Positions 9,416 to 16,154 of a DNA stretch of 64,000 bases are shown here, piece by piece. The position numbers and the translations under genes are program-made. The notes under the pieces were generated by a model, which was given only the letters and a program-made list of their open reading frames with translations, made no database searches and had not been told where the DNA came from. Source of the stretch: Actinoplanes campanulatus (GTDB lineage Bacteria; Actinomycetota; Actinomycetes; Mycobacteriales; Micromonosporaceae); the NCBI RefSeq assembly GCF_014647795.1, contig NZ_BMPW01000016.1:124001-188000 (forward strand), in the 5' to 3' direction. Each line of letters opens with the position of its first letter. Within the stretch, counting starts at the first letter, position 1.

Positions 9416-9517
9416 GCAAAACGCCGCCGGTGTCGAGGCAAGTGATTTCCCGACGCCAGCGGGGTTTGCTGGCGGCGGGAAATCACCTGCCTCGACACCG
9501 GTTACAAGGCGTTTTGC
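9416..9517. repeat. 102-base imperfect inverted repeat (long hairpin)
   Basis: Left arm 9416-9460 and right arm 9468-9517 are near-perfect reverse complements around a 7-base loop (ggggttt). Shared blocks read outward-in are GCAAAACGCC, CCGGTGTCGAGGCA, GTGATTTCCCG and CGCCAGC. The right arm carries an extra five bases between the first two blocks, and there are two point differences. It lies in a gene-free stretch (9140-9593). It is far longer than a normal terminator and could be a MITE-like or REP-like mobile relic, or a structured RNA. Confidence 0.75.
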
Positions 9518-9547
9518 CGCGGAGCGAAGCGAAGCCATTAAACACAG

Positions 9548-9590
9548 CCGGGTGGGCGGCCCGGCACGGGGAACCGCGCCGCCCACCCGG
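9548..9590 (-). terminator. Hairpin terminator for the 9594-10179 gene pair
   Basis: Perfect 12-base arms CCGGGTGGGCGG (9548-9559) and CCGCCCACCCGG (9579-9590) with a 19-base loop, starting 4 bases past the stop of the minus-strand gene. No U-tract, as usual in high-GC actinobacteria. Confidence 0.6.
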
Positions 9591-9593
9591 TGA

Positions 9594-9968
9594 TCAAACG
9601 GGCGTGCTGCGCAACACCCGTAGTCGGGGGCGCTTGCACGCCGGGGGGACCGGCACGCTGTCGGCGCGGACGAGCATCTCGCGGACCGCGCCCTCCCTGC
9701 CGGATCGGTCGATGACGATGGCGTGGACGCCGAGCCAGAGGTCTCCCTCGTGCGGGATGGGCTGGGCCCAGTTCACCCGGACGAGGCGGATCCGGATCGG
9801 GCCGATGCCGTAGCAGTAGTCCGATTCGGCGAACTCGTACACCGGCCAGGCCGGACCGCTGGGCCGCAGCCGGTGGTCTCGGACGCGCGGCGCCCGGGGC
9901 CGTGGCAGCCCGGCGGATCGTTGCTGGCGGTGGCAACGGACGAGCTCAGTCACGCGCGTCGGACTCAT
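9594..9968 (-). CDS. Hypothetical protein, second gene of a small pair
   Basis: A 124-aa protein. The N-terminal 35 residues are very Arg/Pro rich; the conserved-looking core is VYEFAESDYCYGIGPIRIRL followed by NWAQPIPHEGDLWLGV. I do not recognise the family. It overlaps the upstream small gene by 23 bases on the same strand. The ATG sits immediately behind a gaggagg sequence, too close to be an ideal RBS, so the real start could be downstream. It neighbours the DUF397/XRE locus, where such small genes are common in related actinomycetes. Confidence 0.55.
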   Translation of the reverse strand: MSPTRVTELVRCHRQQRSAGLPRPRAPRVRDHRLRPSGPAWPVYEFAESDYCYGIGPIRIRLVRVNWAQPIPHEGDLWLGVHAIVIDRSGREGAVREMLVRADSVPVPPACKRPRLRVLRSTPV

Positions 9969-10179
9969 CCTCCTCAGCAGGCGGCCGCCGCAGGATGGTC
10001 CCGCCGGGCCGGCTCAATCCGAAACGGTGGGTGACCGCGCTGGCCCGGGTCGACGCCGCGAACACATCGTCCGCGAACGGCTCGTCTCGATAGACCAACG
10101 GGTTCGCCCGGCGCGAGCTGTCGGTCGCGCCGGGCTCACTCGAATCGGGGTGTTCGGGGCCGATGTTGGGTATCGACAT
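9946..10179 (-). CDS. Hypothetical small protein
   Basis: A 77-aa protein starting MSIPNIGPEHPDSSEPG, with a hydrophilic, probably unstructured N terminus and a middle segment (VYRDEPFADDVFAAST). The ATG at 10179 is preferred over the GTG nine bases upstream because gagaggtg lies at a good distance from it. Its end overlaps the start of the next minus-strand gene, so translation may be coupled. Function unknown. Confidence 0.5.
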   Translation of the reverse strand: MSIPNIGPEHPDSSEPGATDSSRRANPLVYRDEPFADDVFAASTRASAVTHRFGLSRPGGTILRRPPAEEDESDARD

Positions 10180-10308
10180 GCTCGTCACCTCTCGCTCGGA
10201 CGCCCCCGCCAGGGAGCCTCGCGCCGAGGCCGCAGACGTCGCTCCGCAGCCGACCCGTCACCTAAAGATGTCACCCTGAGTGACACCCCTAGGAACCAGT
10301 ACGTGCGT

Positions 10309-10356
10309 TATCATGCTCAGAATCTCGTGACTACGCAAGGCCAGATGCACGTGCAT
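10309..10356 (+). promoter_or_regulatory. Shared 48-base promoter/operator block, copy 1 (upstream of DUF397 gene)
   Basis: Read toward the DUF397 gene it contains TATCATGCTC, then 13 variable bases, then CGCAAGGCC, one base, and GATGCACGTGCAT. The last part is the 12-base perfect palindrome ATGCACGTGCAT (10345-10356). The same blocks with identical spacing lie upstream of the XRE gene (11742-11789, opposite strand). TATCAT is a possible -10 element and the palindrome a possible operator for the XRE regulator; both roles are inferred. Confidence 0.65.
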
Positions 10357-10440
10357 TTGCATCAGCGCCCAGTTTAGGCACGCAGAGACCACCGATTCCC
10401 GGATCGATGGGCGATCCGGGGCAAATCTAGGGAGCTTGGA

Positions 10441-10677
10441 ATGACCTATGTGGTCAACGGCATGCCTGCCGGCGAACTGCAGGGCGTGACCTGGCAGAAG
10501 AGCCGGCGCAGCAACCCAAGTGGCAACTGCGTGGAGTGCGCCGTCCTGCCGAGTGGCGATGTTGCCGTGCGTAACTCCCGCGATCCCGAGGGTGCGGCAC
10601 TGATCTACACCCGGGCCGAGATCGAGGCGTTCCTCGGCGGCGTCCGCGACGGAGACTTCGACAACCTGATCGCCTGA
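10441..10677 (+). CDS. DUF397 domain protein
   Basis: A 78-aa protein with the complete DUF397 pattern: WQKSRRSNPSGNCVECAVL near residue 18, VAVRNSRDPEGAALIYTRAE in the middle, and EIEAFLGGVRDGDFD at the end. In streptomycetes such proteins pair with XRE/DUF5753 regulators (Scr1/WhiJ-like) and modulate development or antibiotic production. Here the partner regulator is encoded convergently just downstream. A 48-base promoter block shared with that regulator lies about 85 bases upstream. RBS ggag precedes the ATG. Confidence 0.9.
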   Translation: MTYVVNGMPAGELQGVTWQKSRRSNPSGNCVECAVLPSGDVAVRNSRDPEGAALIYTRAEIEAFLGGVRDGDFDNLIA

Positions 10678-10695
10678 CCCTCAGGCCTTCGTACC

Positions 10696-10726
10696 GGGTC
10701 CGGCCGCGCGACGTCGCGGCCGGCCC
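10696..10726. terminator. Bidirectional terminator between DUF397 and XRE genes
   Basis: Arms CCGGCCGCG (10700-10708) and CGCGGCCGG (10715-10723) with a 6-base loop; flanking GGG/CCC extend the stem. It sits between two convergent stops. Confidence 0.65.
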
Positions 10727-10736
10727 TTCGTGCTGA

Positions 10737-11627
10737 TCAGGCCGGGCGGCCGACCTCGTTCAGCAGCTTGCCGAGGATGTCCGGCGTGTGGTTCGGCGGC
10801 TCCGCGTCGATGCAGACGCGCTCCATCGCCATGGCGTAGTGGTCCACGTCCTCGCGCTTGTCCAGGTAGATGGCGCTGGTCAGCTGTTCCACGTAGACCA
10901 CGTCGGGCAGCTCCGGCTCGGGGAACCGCAGGATCGCGAACGGTCCGCCGGCAGCCGCGTGGCCGCCCGCCTGGAACGGGATGATCTGCAGCCGGACGCC
11001 TGGCAGTTTCGACGCCTCGATGAGCGCCTCGATCTGGGCGCGCATCACCTCGACGCCGCCGATCGGGCGCCGCAGCACCGCCTCGTCGATCACCGCCCAC
11101 AGTTGCGGGCCACCCGAACGGGTGAGGATCTGCTGCCGCTGGAGACGAACGTCGACCCGCCGGTTGATCTCGTCGGCGCTGGCGCCGGCGTGACCCAACA
11201 TGATCACGGCACGGGCGTAGTCGGGCGTCTGGAGCAGGCCGGGAACGAACTGGATCTCGTACGTCCGGATCAGCGAGGCCGCGGCCTCGAGACCGAGGTA
11301 CGCCTGGAACCAGCCCGGAAGGACATCGCTGAAATGCTGCCACCAGCCGGGGTTGTTGGCCTGACGGGCGAGGTTGATCAACGCGTCCCGCTCGGCCGAG
11401 TCGCTCACGCCATACATCGTCAGCAGGTCCGCGACGTCACGTTCCTTGAAACTGACGCGGCCCAGCTCCATGCGGCTGATCTTCGACCCGGACGCGCGGA
11501 TCTCGTAACCCGCGGCCTCCCGGGTGATCCCCCTCGACTCCCGCAGCTTTCGAAGCTGGGAGCCGAGCAGGATGCGCAGCACGGTCGGGCCGCCTCCCGG
11601 CGCCTCCTCCTGCGAACCCGCGCTCAC
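10737..11627 (-). CDS. XRE-family regulator with DUF5753 domain (Scr1-type antitoxin-like)
   Basis: A 296-aa protein. An N-terminal helix-turn-helix (LGSQLRKLRESRGITREAAG, then SKISRMELGRVSFKERDVADLL, residues about 20-70) is followed by the DUF5753 region (IRTYEIQFVPGLLQTPDYAR, near residue 120). This architecture belongs to the WhiJ/Scr1-like regulators that partner DUF397 proteins. The palindrome ATGCACGTGCAT lies both upstream of this gene and upstream of the DUF397 gene, so it probably autoregulates and controls its partner. Confidence 0.9.
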   Translation of the reverse strand: MSAGSQEEAPGGGPTVLRILLGSQLRKLRESRGITREAAGYEIRASGSKISRMELGRVSFKERDVADLLTMYGVSDSAERDALINLARQANNPGWWQHFSDVLPGWFQAYLGLEAAASLIRTYEIQFVPGLLQTPDYARAVIMLGHAGASADEINRRVDVRLQRQQILTRSGGPQLWAVIDEAVLRRPIGGVEVMRAQIEALIEASKLPGVRLQIIPFQAGGHAAAGGPFAILRFPEPELPDVVYVEQLTSAIYLDKREDVDHYAMAMERVCIDAEPPNHTPDILGKLLNEVGRPA

Positions 11628-11741
11628 CTGACTCCTTGTCGCTGCTCTGTGACTGCCGGCGCAGCCTTACGCATCCTAGAGCGGAGATCCTTCTCGCGAA
11701 ACCGGCGGGATCGCGGCCTCACGAACGTTCGTCTATTGCGG

Positions 11742-11789
11742 ATGCACGTGCATCCGGCCTTGCGAACGCACTTGATGACGAGCATGATA
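11742..11789 (-). promoter_or_regulatory. Shared 48-base promoter/operator block, copy 2 (upstream of XRE gene)
   Basis: On the minus strand it reads TATCATGCTC, 13 variable bases, CGCAAGGCC, one base, GATGCACGTGCAT, exactly as in copy 1 at 10309-10356. Here the palindrome extends to 18 bases (11739-11756, CGGATGCACGTGCATCCG). A second perfect palindrome, ACGAACGTTCGT, lies nearer the gene at 11721-11732. The block starts about 115 bases before the XRE start codon. Confidence 0.65.
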
Positions 11790-11908
11790 GCTGACAGACA
11801 CGTACCAACCGCTGACGGAGCGTGCCGAAATCTTCGGCTGCTCAGCCGGTTGTGGGTGTTGCTCATGAACACCGGAGCACCGCCTCGACACCTTGGAGGC
11901 AATCCCTC

Positions 11909-12211
11909 ATGCCGAATCTGATGGCGTCCACCACGCCTACCGTGACCCCGCCCTACCGTGACCCGGCAGAGGTGGCCCCGGCCGAGAGCTACCGGCCAGC
12001 GGATCCGGTGTGGGTCTATCGGGACGGCTGGCGCGCGGGTGTCATCGAGGCGGCCTCTCCCCGCGCGGTCACGGTCACCTACCGGCCGGAGAACCATCGG
12101 GGCACCGGTGTGGACACCTTCACGGCGCCCTACGTGACGTGGCGGGGCGACGCCGACCCGGCCCTCGACCAGCGTGCTCTACGCCTCGTTCGCCGGAGTC
12201 CGCTGCGATGA
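11909..12211 (+). CDS. Hypothetical protein
   Basis: A 100-aa protein. The start at 11909 is chosen over 11822 because a tggagg RBS lies nine bases upstream. The central part (DPVWVYRDGWRAGVIEAAS... VTVTYRPENHRGTGVDTF) resembles a small beta-barrel that would bind a ligand or nucleic acid, but I cannot name a family. Its stop overlaps the ATG of the next gene (ATGA), indicating translational coupling. It is transcribed divergently from the XRE regulator. Confidence 0.65.
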   Translation: MPNLMASTTPTVTPPYRDPAEVAPAESYRPADPVWVYRDGWRAGVIEAASPRAVTVTYRPENHRGTGVDTFTAPYVTWRGDADPALDQRALRLVRRSPLR

Positions 12212-12402
12212 CCGGCGCGGTCACGGTGTCGGCGGTGGTCGGGCTGCTCAGCCTCTTCGCCGGGGTCGCCCTGGGGTGGTATCTACGTCGAACCAACGAC
12301 TGGTGCCCAACCTGCGGCGAGCAGCTCTCGTGCGGCGCCTGCAAGATGCCGATCAACTGGTCGGAGCAGCAATCGAGCACCGCGCAACGCTCACCCGTGT
12401 AG
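12208..12402 (+). CDS. Small membrane protein with a CxxC...CxxC zinc-ribbon-like tail
   Basis: A 64-aa protein. Residues about 5-26 form one hydrophobic segment (VSAVVGLLSLFAGVALGWYL), followed by RR and a cytoplasmic-looking tail with CPTCGEQLSCGAC, two CxxC pairs able to bind zinc. The ATG overlaps the preceding stop by ATGA, so it is probably translated with the 100-aa protein. The function is unknown; a membrane-tethered redox or zinc-sensing role is only a guess. Confidence 0.65.
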   Translation: MTGAVTVSAVVGLLSLFAGVALGWYLRRTNDWCPTCGEQLSCGACKMPINWSEQQSSTAQRSPV

Positions 12403-12412
12403 CTTTACCCGC

Positions 12413-12751
12413 ATGACAGCGGTGAATGAGGAGCAACAGCTGTCGTGCCGCGTTCGTGATGCCGCACTGTCCCGGGCCTTCGAGTTCCTCGGCCGCCGGT
12501 GGAATGCCGCGGTGCTGGGCAAGCTCCACGACGGCCCGGTCGGTTTCCGGGAGTTGTCCCGCGGCATCGACGGCATCAGTGACTCGGTGCTCTCCAACCG
12601 TCTGTCCAGCCTGGTGTCGGCCGGCCTGATCATCCGGGCCGTCGACGAGGGCCCACCGGTCTCCGTCTCCTACACGCTGACTGAGGCCGGGCGCGCCCTG
12701 ATGCCGGCCCTGGATCAGATCGCGCTCTGGGCCAACGAGCACCTGCCCTGA
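12413..12751 (+). CDS. HxlR-family winged-helix regulator
   Basis: A 112-aa protein with the HxlR pattern. A Cys lies near the N terminus (LSCRVRDAALSRAFEFLGRRWNAA, first half) and is followed by VLGKLHDGPVGFRELSRGIDGISDSVLSNRLSSL, the recognition region; the wing ends VSVSYTLTEAGRALMPAL. Such regulators sense redox or aldehyde signals. A TAGCTT hexamer seven bases before the ATG suggests a leaderless message. The neighbouring RutE-like nitroreductase gene, same strand, is its likely target. Confidence 0.87.
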   Translation: MTAVNEEQQLSCRVRDAALSRAFEFLGRRWNAAVLGKLHDGPVGFRELSRGIDGISDSVLSNRLSSLVSAGLIIRAVDEGPPVSVSYTLTEAGRALMPALDQIALWANEHLP

Positions 12752-12948
12752 GGGTTTCGGAGCGCAACCGCTCACGCACGTCGCCCGGTGGGGCTCGCGT
12801 TCTGGACGCGCCAGCGGCCAGCGAGACGCGCCGGGCCCTCGGCGGGAGCAGCGGTCTGTACCCACCACTCCGCTACGACAGGGATTTTCGGTTCTTAGTG
12901 ATCATCTTCACGGGGGCCTTCTGATGGTAAGCCACTAGTTTTTTAGAA

Positions 12949-13554
12949 GTGGATACTTTTTCAAGAGCTGGTCTGACCTCGGACGCGCGAGCGCTGCTGT
13001 TCACCGAGGCGCGCACGGCGTCCGCGTTCGCGGCGACGCCGGTGACCGACGAGGAGCTCGCGGAGCTCTGGGATCTCGCCAAATGGCCGCCGACCGCGGC
13101 GAACACGCAGCCGCTGCGGGTGCTGTTCGTGCGCAGCGCGGAGGGTCGGGCGCGCCTCATCCCGCATCTCGCCGAGGGCAACCGGCCCAAGTCGCAGAGC
13201 GCCCCGGCGGTGGCCGTGCTGGCGCTGGACACGTCGTTCCACGAGTTCGTGCCCGAGGTGTTCCCGCACAATCCGGGGCTGAAGGACGTCTACGAGGCGA
13301 ACGAGGCCCTGCGTCTGGCCGCCGGCAACCTGAGCGCCGGGCTCCAGATCGGCTACTTCATCCTCGCGGCGCGGGCGATCGGCCTGGTCGCCGGGCCGAT
13401 GACCGGTTTCGACAAGGCGGGTGTGGACGCCGAATTCTTCCCCGGCGGGCGCTACCGGTCGCTGGTCGTCGTCAACCTGGGTCACCCGGGCGAGAACGCG
13501 TGGCGCGACCGGCTGCCCCGCCTGCCCCACGAGACCACGGTCCAGTGGGCGTGA
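12949..13554 (+). CDS. Nitroreductase family protein, RutE/malonic semialdehyde reductase-like
   Basis: A 201-aa flavin nitroreductase-fold protein. The RutE/HadB-type features are LWDLAKWPPTAANTQPLRVLFV near residue 45 (flavin-binding loop), LRLAAGNLSAGLQIGYFILAARA in the core, and a C-terminal GRYRSLVVVNLGHPG. RutE reduces malonic semialdehyde in pyrimidine breakdown, but no rut genes are adjacent, so the substrate is open. Start is GTG with no visible RBS; an A/T-rich spot (12934-12948, unusual here) lies directly upstream, with CCACT/AGTGG arms that could be an HxlR site. Confidence 0.82.
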   Translation: MDTFSRAGLTSDARALLFTEARTASAFAATPVTDEELAELWDLAKWPPTAANTQPLRVLFVRSAEGRARLIPHLAEGNRPKSQSAPAVAVLALDTSFHEFVPEVFPHNPGLKDVYEANEALRLAAGNLSAGLQIGYFILAARAIGLVAGPMTGFDKAGVDAEFFPGGRYRSLVVVNLGHPGENAWRDRLPRLPHETTVQWA

Positions 13555-13565
13555 ATCCGTGAGAA

Positions 13566-13592
13566 ACGGCCCGGTGGTTCGCCGCCGGGCCG
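13566..13592. terminator. Bidirectional terminator between nitroreductase and purC
   Basis: Nine-base arms ACGGCCCGG and CCGGGCCGT separated by about ten bases, flanked by GAGAA/TTCTC that extend pairing; located between convergent stops at 13554 and 13599. Confidence 0.65.
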
Positions 13593-13598
13593 TTCTCG

Positions 13599-14435
13599 TC
13601 AGCGCCAGCGGTCGCCGGTGAGGCGCTCGTAGACCTCGACATACCGGTTGCGGGTGGCCTCGACCACCTCGTCCGGGATCTCCGGGCCCGGCGCCGTCCG
13701 GTTCCAGTCGGTGAGCTGCCCCGACCAGTCCCGCAGGAACTGCTTGTCCAGGTAGCGCGGCACGCTGCCCGGCTTCCATTCGTCGGCGCCCCAGAACCGG
13801 GACGAGTCCGGCGTGAGCACCTCGTCGCCGAGCTTCAGCGTCCCGTTCGCGTACCCGACCTCGATCTTGGTGTCGGCGATGACGATGCCCTTGGCGGCGG
13901 CGATCTCCGACCCGCGGCGGTACACCTCGAGCGTGACCCGGCGCAGCTCCTCGGCCAGTTCCTTACCCACCCGGTCGACCGTCTGCTCGAAGGTGAGCGG
14001 CTCGTCGTGGCCTCCGCCGACCGGCTCCTTCGTGCTGGGCGTGAAGATCGGCTCCGGCAGCCGGGAGGACTCCACCAGCCCTTCCGGCAGCACGTTGCCG
14101 GAGATCGTCCGGTTGCGCTCGTAGTCCTTGAGCCCTGACCCGGCCAGGTAACCACGCGCGATGCACTCGACCATGACCATCTCCAGGCGCTCGCACCGGA
14201 TGGCCCGCCCACTCCACTCCGCCGGCACGTCGGTGGCCGAGATGACGTGGTTCGGGATGACGTCGGAGAGCTGGTCGAACCACCAGAGCGAGAGCTGGGT
14301 GAGGATCTTGCCCTTGTCCGGGATCGGCGTGGGCAGGATGACGTCGTAGATCGAGATCCGGTCAGAGGTGACCAGGATCAGGTCGTCGCCGTCGGCGTAG
14401 ACGTCCCGGACCTTGCCGGAGTGCAGGAGCTCCAC
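13599..14435 (-). CDS. purC: Phosphoribosylaminoimidazole-succinocarboxamide synthase
   Basis: A 278-aa SAICAR synthetase, the step joining aspartate to CAIR in purine synthesis. Signatures include LLHSGKVRDVY at the N terminus, VTSDRISIYDVILPTPIPDKG, the nucleotide-handling ECIARGYLAGSG near residue 93, and GIVIADTKIEVGY with DSSRFW near 190-220. Length and motifs are normal, so this is a housekeeping gene. Start is GTG with a gagggg RBS. It marks the left chromosomal boundary of the defence island, which begins divergently about 180 bases away. Confidence 0.96.
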   Translation of the reverse strand: MELLHSGKVRDVYADGDDLILVTSDRISIYDVILPTPIPDKGKILTQLSLWWFDQLSDVIPNHVISATDVPAEWSGRAIRCERLEMVMVECIARGYLAGSGLKDYERNRTISGNVLPEGLVESSRLPEPIFTPSTKEPVGGGHDEPLTFEQTVDRVGKELAEELRRVTLEVYRRGSEIAAAKGIVIADTKIEVGYANGTLKLGDEVLTPDSSRFWGADEWKPGSVPRYLDKQFLRDWSGQLTDWNRTAPGPEIPDEVVEATRNRYVEVYERLTGDRWR

Positions 14436-14616
14436 TTGTTCCCCTCGGTGGGCGGTGGGTGAGGTGCGCTTTCACGCTACCGAAAGGACCACGACACCGG
14501 TCCGGTGAGCCGCCACACGAATTCACCGTAGCGCATCCGCAAGATGCGTGTTAGCGTGGTCAACACATAAGTCACGCCGCGGAGTTAACACCGGCATCGA
14601 AGAGGTGGGGGCAACG

Positions 14617-15726
14617 ATGGCATCGACTTTCCCCGGACAAGACCCACTCTGGGAAGAGGGGGTTGAGGAAGAGGATGGCAACGTATACCTGCCCCGAACC
14701 CTGCGGGCACGGCGGCAACGTCTCCGCCCAGCCCGCCCCACGACGAAGAACCGACCGAAGCCCTCCAGGGGGCCCGTCGAGATCCTCGGCACGCAACCGC
14801 CCACGGCTGACGAGGATCCGGAGCTGTGGGCGGTGCACGCCGCAATCTCGAGACTGGATCCGTATGGCGATCGGACCGGCTATGCCATCCGTGAAGCACT
14901 TGACCAGATCTACGACGGGCAACGGACCGGCCGTTGGGATTTCACGCAACTCCTCAAGACCGAGAAAACACATATCGGCACCCTTGTGGAGATTTGGATC
15001 CAACGGGAATTCGAGTTTCGTGACGGCGTCGAACTGGACTACAGCATCGCCGGCGCCGACATCGACTGCAAATGGTCCCGAAATCTCTACGAATGGGAGA
15101 TTCCGGAAGAGATGTACAGCCGCGGAAACAAGATCGCCCTCGTGGTCTGGGCCAACGAGTACACCGCCCGCTGGGCATCCGGTCTGATCCGGATCAGCGA
15201 GGAGGTCCTGAGGCCCCGAGGCAATCAACGTGACAAGAAGCGCCAGCTCAACGAAGAGGCCCGCGGCCGGATCCTCTGGCTGGTAGCGGGCGCGGACCTG
15301 GTGAAGAACACACTTCTGCACGTCACGGACCCGAGGAAGCTGGAACTCATCGCATACGCGAAGGGCGGACAGTCCGCGGTCGACAGTCTCTTCCGCGAAC
15401 TGCCAGGGGAACTGGTCAATCGCGCGACGATCCAGACCGCGGCTCAGCAGGTCGACAGTGCGAAACGGGTACGAGATGCCCGCCGGAACCTGCGGCCGGA
15501 GGGCATGGTGATCTTCGGGCACTACCGGCCGCATCCTCAGATGGCCGCGGAGCTCGACCTTCCCACGCCGACCCTCGGACGGTTCGTCAGCGCACGCCTG
15601 CACCCCTGGGAGGAGGGCGACACTGAGCCGTACACGGTCATCCACGGATCCCGCTGGCGACTCGCGCGCCTCGGCGATCCGGTTGTTCCGGCCCCCGACA
15701 TCGAGCCCCGAAAGCTACGCGATTGA
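14617..15726 (+). CDS. NaeI-family type II restriction endonuclease
   Basis: A 369-aa protein closely patterned on NaeI (a type IIE enzyme cutting GCCGGC). It has a 55-residue Arg/Pro-rich N-terminal extension. Key stretches are LDQIYDGQRTGRW, LLKTEKTHIGTLVEIW, DYSIAGADIDCKWS, and a C-terminal NRATIQTAAQQVD...LRPEGMVIFGH region matching the NaeI effector-DNA domain. The catalytic set E125, D141, D150 and K152 has the same spacing as NaeI E70, D86, D95 and K97. The position matching NaeI Leu43, where Lys gives topoisomerase-like activity, is Ile98, so restriction activity is expected. Start 14617 has RBS gaggtgggg. Its presumed methylase is 12 kb away at 27412. Confidence 0.9.
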   Translation: MASTFPGQDPLWEEGVEEEDGNVYLPRTLRARRQRLRPARPTTKNRPKPSRGPVEILGTQPPTADEDPELWAVHAAISRLDPYGDRTGYAIREALDQIYDGQRTGRWDFTQLLKTEKTHIGTLVEIWIQREFEFRDGVELDYSIAGADIDCKWSRNLYEWEIPEEMYSRGNKIALVVWANEYTARWASGLIRISEEVLRPRGNQRDKKRQLNEEARGRILWLVAGADLVKNTLLHVTDPRKLELIAYAKGGQSAVDSLFRELPGELVNRATIQTAAQQVDSAKRVRDARRNLRPEGMVIFGHYRPHPQMAAELDLPTPTLGRFVSARLHPWEEGDTEPYTVIHGSRWRLARLGDPVVPAPDIEPRKLRD

Positions 15727-15947
15727 TCATCGCGGCTCCACCTCGATCAGATCAGGTCGGATATTTCCTTAGGCATCGAGTATGTCTATTTAGCCCGAGA
15801 TGAACCTAATAGTCATTGACGCATACGGCCGTCGTCCGCACGGATTTCATTTTCCGAGTGGCGATGACGCACCCATCAGCCATACCCATTAGATTTCACC
15901 GCTATCGGAGGCGCCGTTCCGGCTTCTTCGACTGCTAGGGATGCGAC
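15727..15947. other. AT-richer intergenic region before the defence operon
   Basis: About 220 bases without a gene, visibly richer in A/T than the rest of the window (for example 15771-15815 and 15841-15895). It separates the NaeI-like gene from the overlapping operon that starts at 15948 and probably carries its promoter. TTGACG occurs at 15816-15821, but I see no convincing -10 at the proper distance. No strong hairpin was seen after the NaeI gene. Confidence 0.4.
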
Positions 15948-16154
15948 ATGCGGGAGTCGGATTTGCAGATTCGGGAGAAGATCAGGCCAAGAGTTGTCGG
16001 CGCCGTCACCGAACGGTTCGACGCCTGTCTCCATATGGCCGATGCCGGTTCAACCAAGGACCGCACCCGCGGTGCGATCTCGCTTTTCCGACAGCATGGT
16101 TATCTTGAAGCCCTCCGCACCGGACGAACCCGCACGAAGGGCTGCCGACTGTGA
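15948..16154 (+). CDS. Small hypothetical protein heading the defence operon
   Basis: A 68-aa basic protein beginning MRESDLQIREKIRPRVVGAV and ending in an Arg/Lys/Thr-rich tail. No family recognised. Its TGA overlaps the GTG start of the sacsin-like ATPase gene (GTGA), which argues that it is a real, translated first cistron rather than a chance ORF. A taggg sequence about six bases before the ATG could serve as RBS. A role as regulator, antitoxin or small subunit is possible; the sequence does not decide. Confidence 0.55.
   Translation: MRESDLQIREKIRPRVVGAVTERFDACLHMADAGSTKDRTRGAISLFRQHGYLEALRTGRTRTKGCRL

Noticed and set aside
13599-14435. purC as part of the defence island
   Set aside because: Full-length housekeeping gene with the window's normal codon bias, transcribed away from the island and ended by its own terminator.
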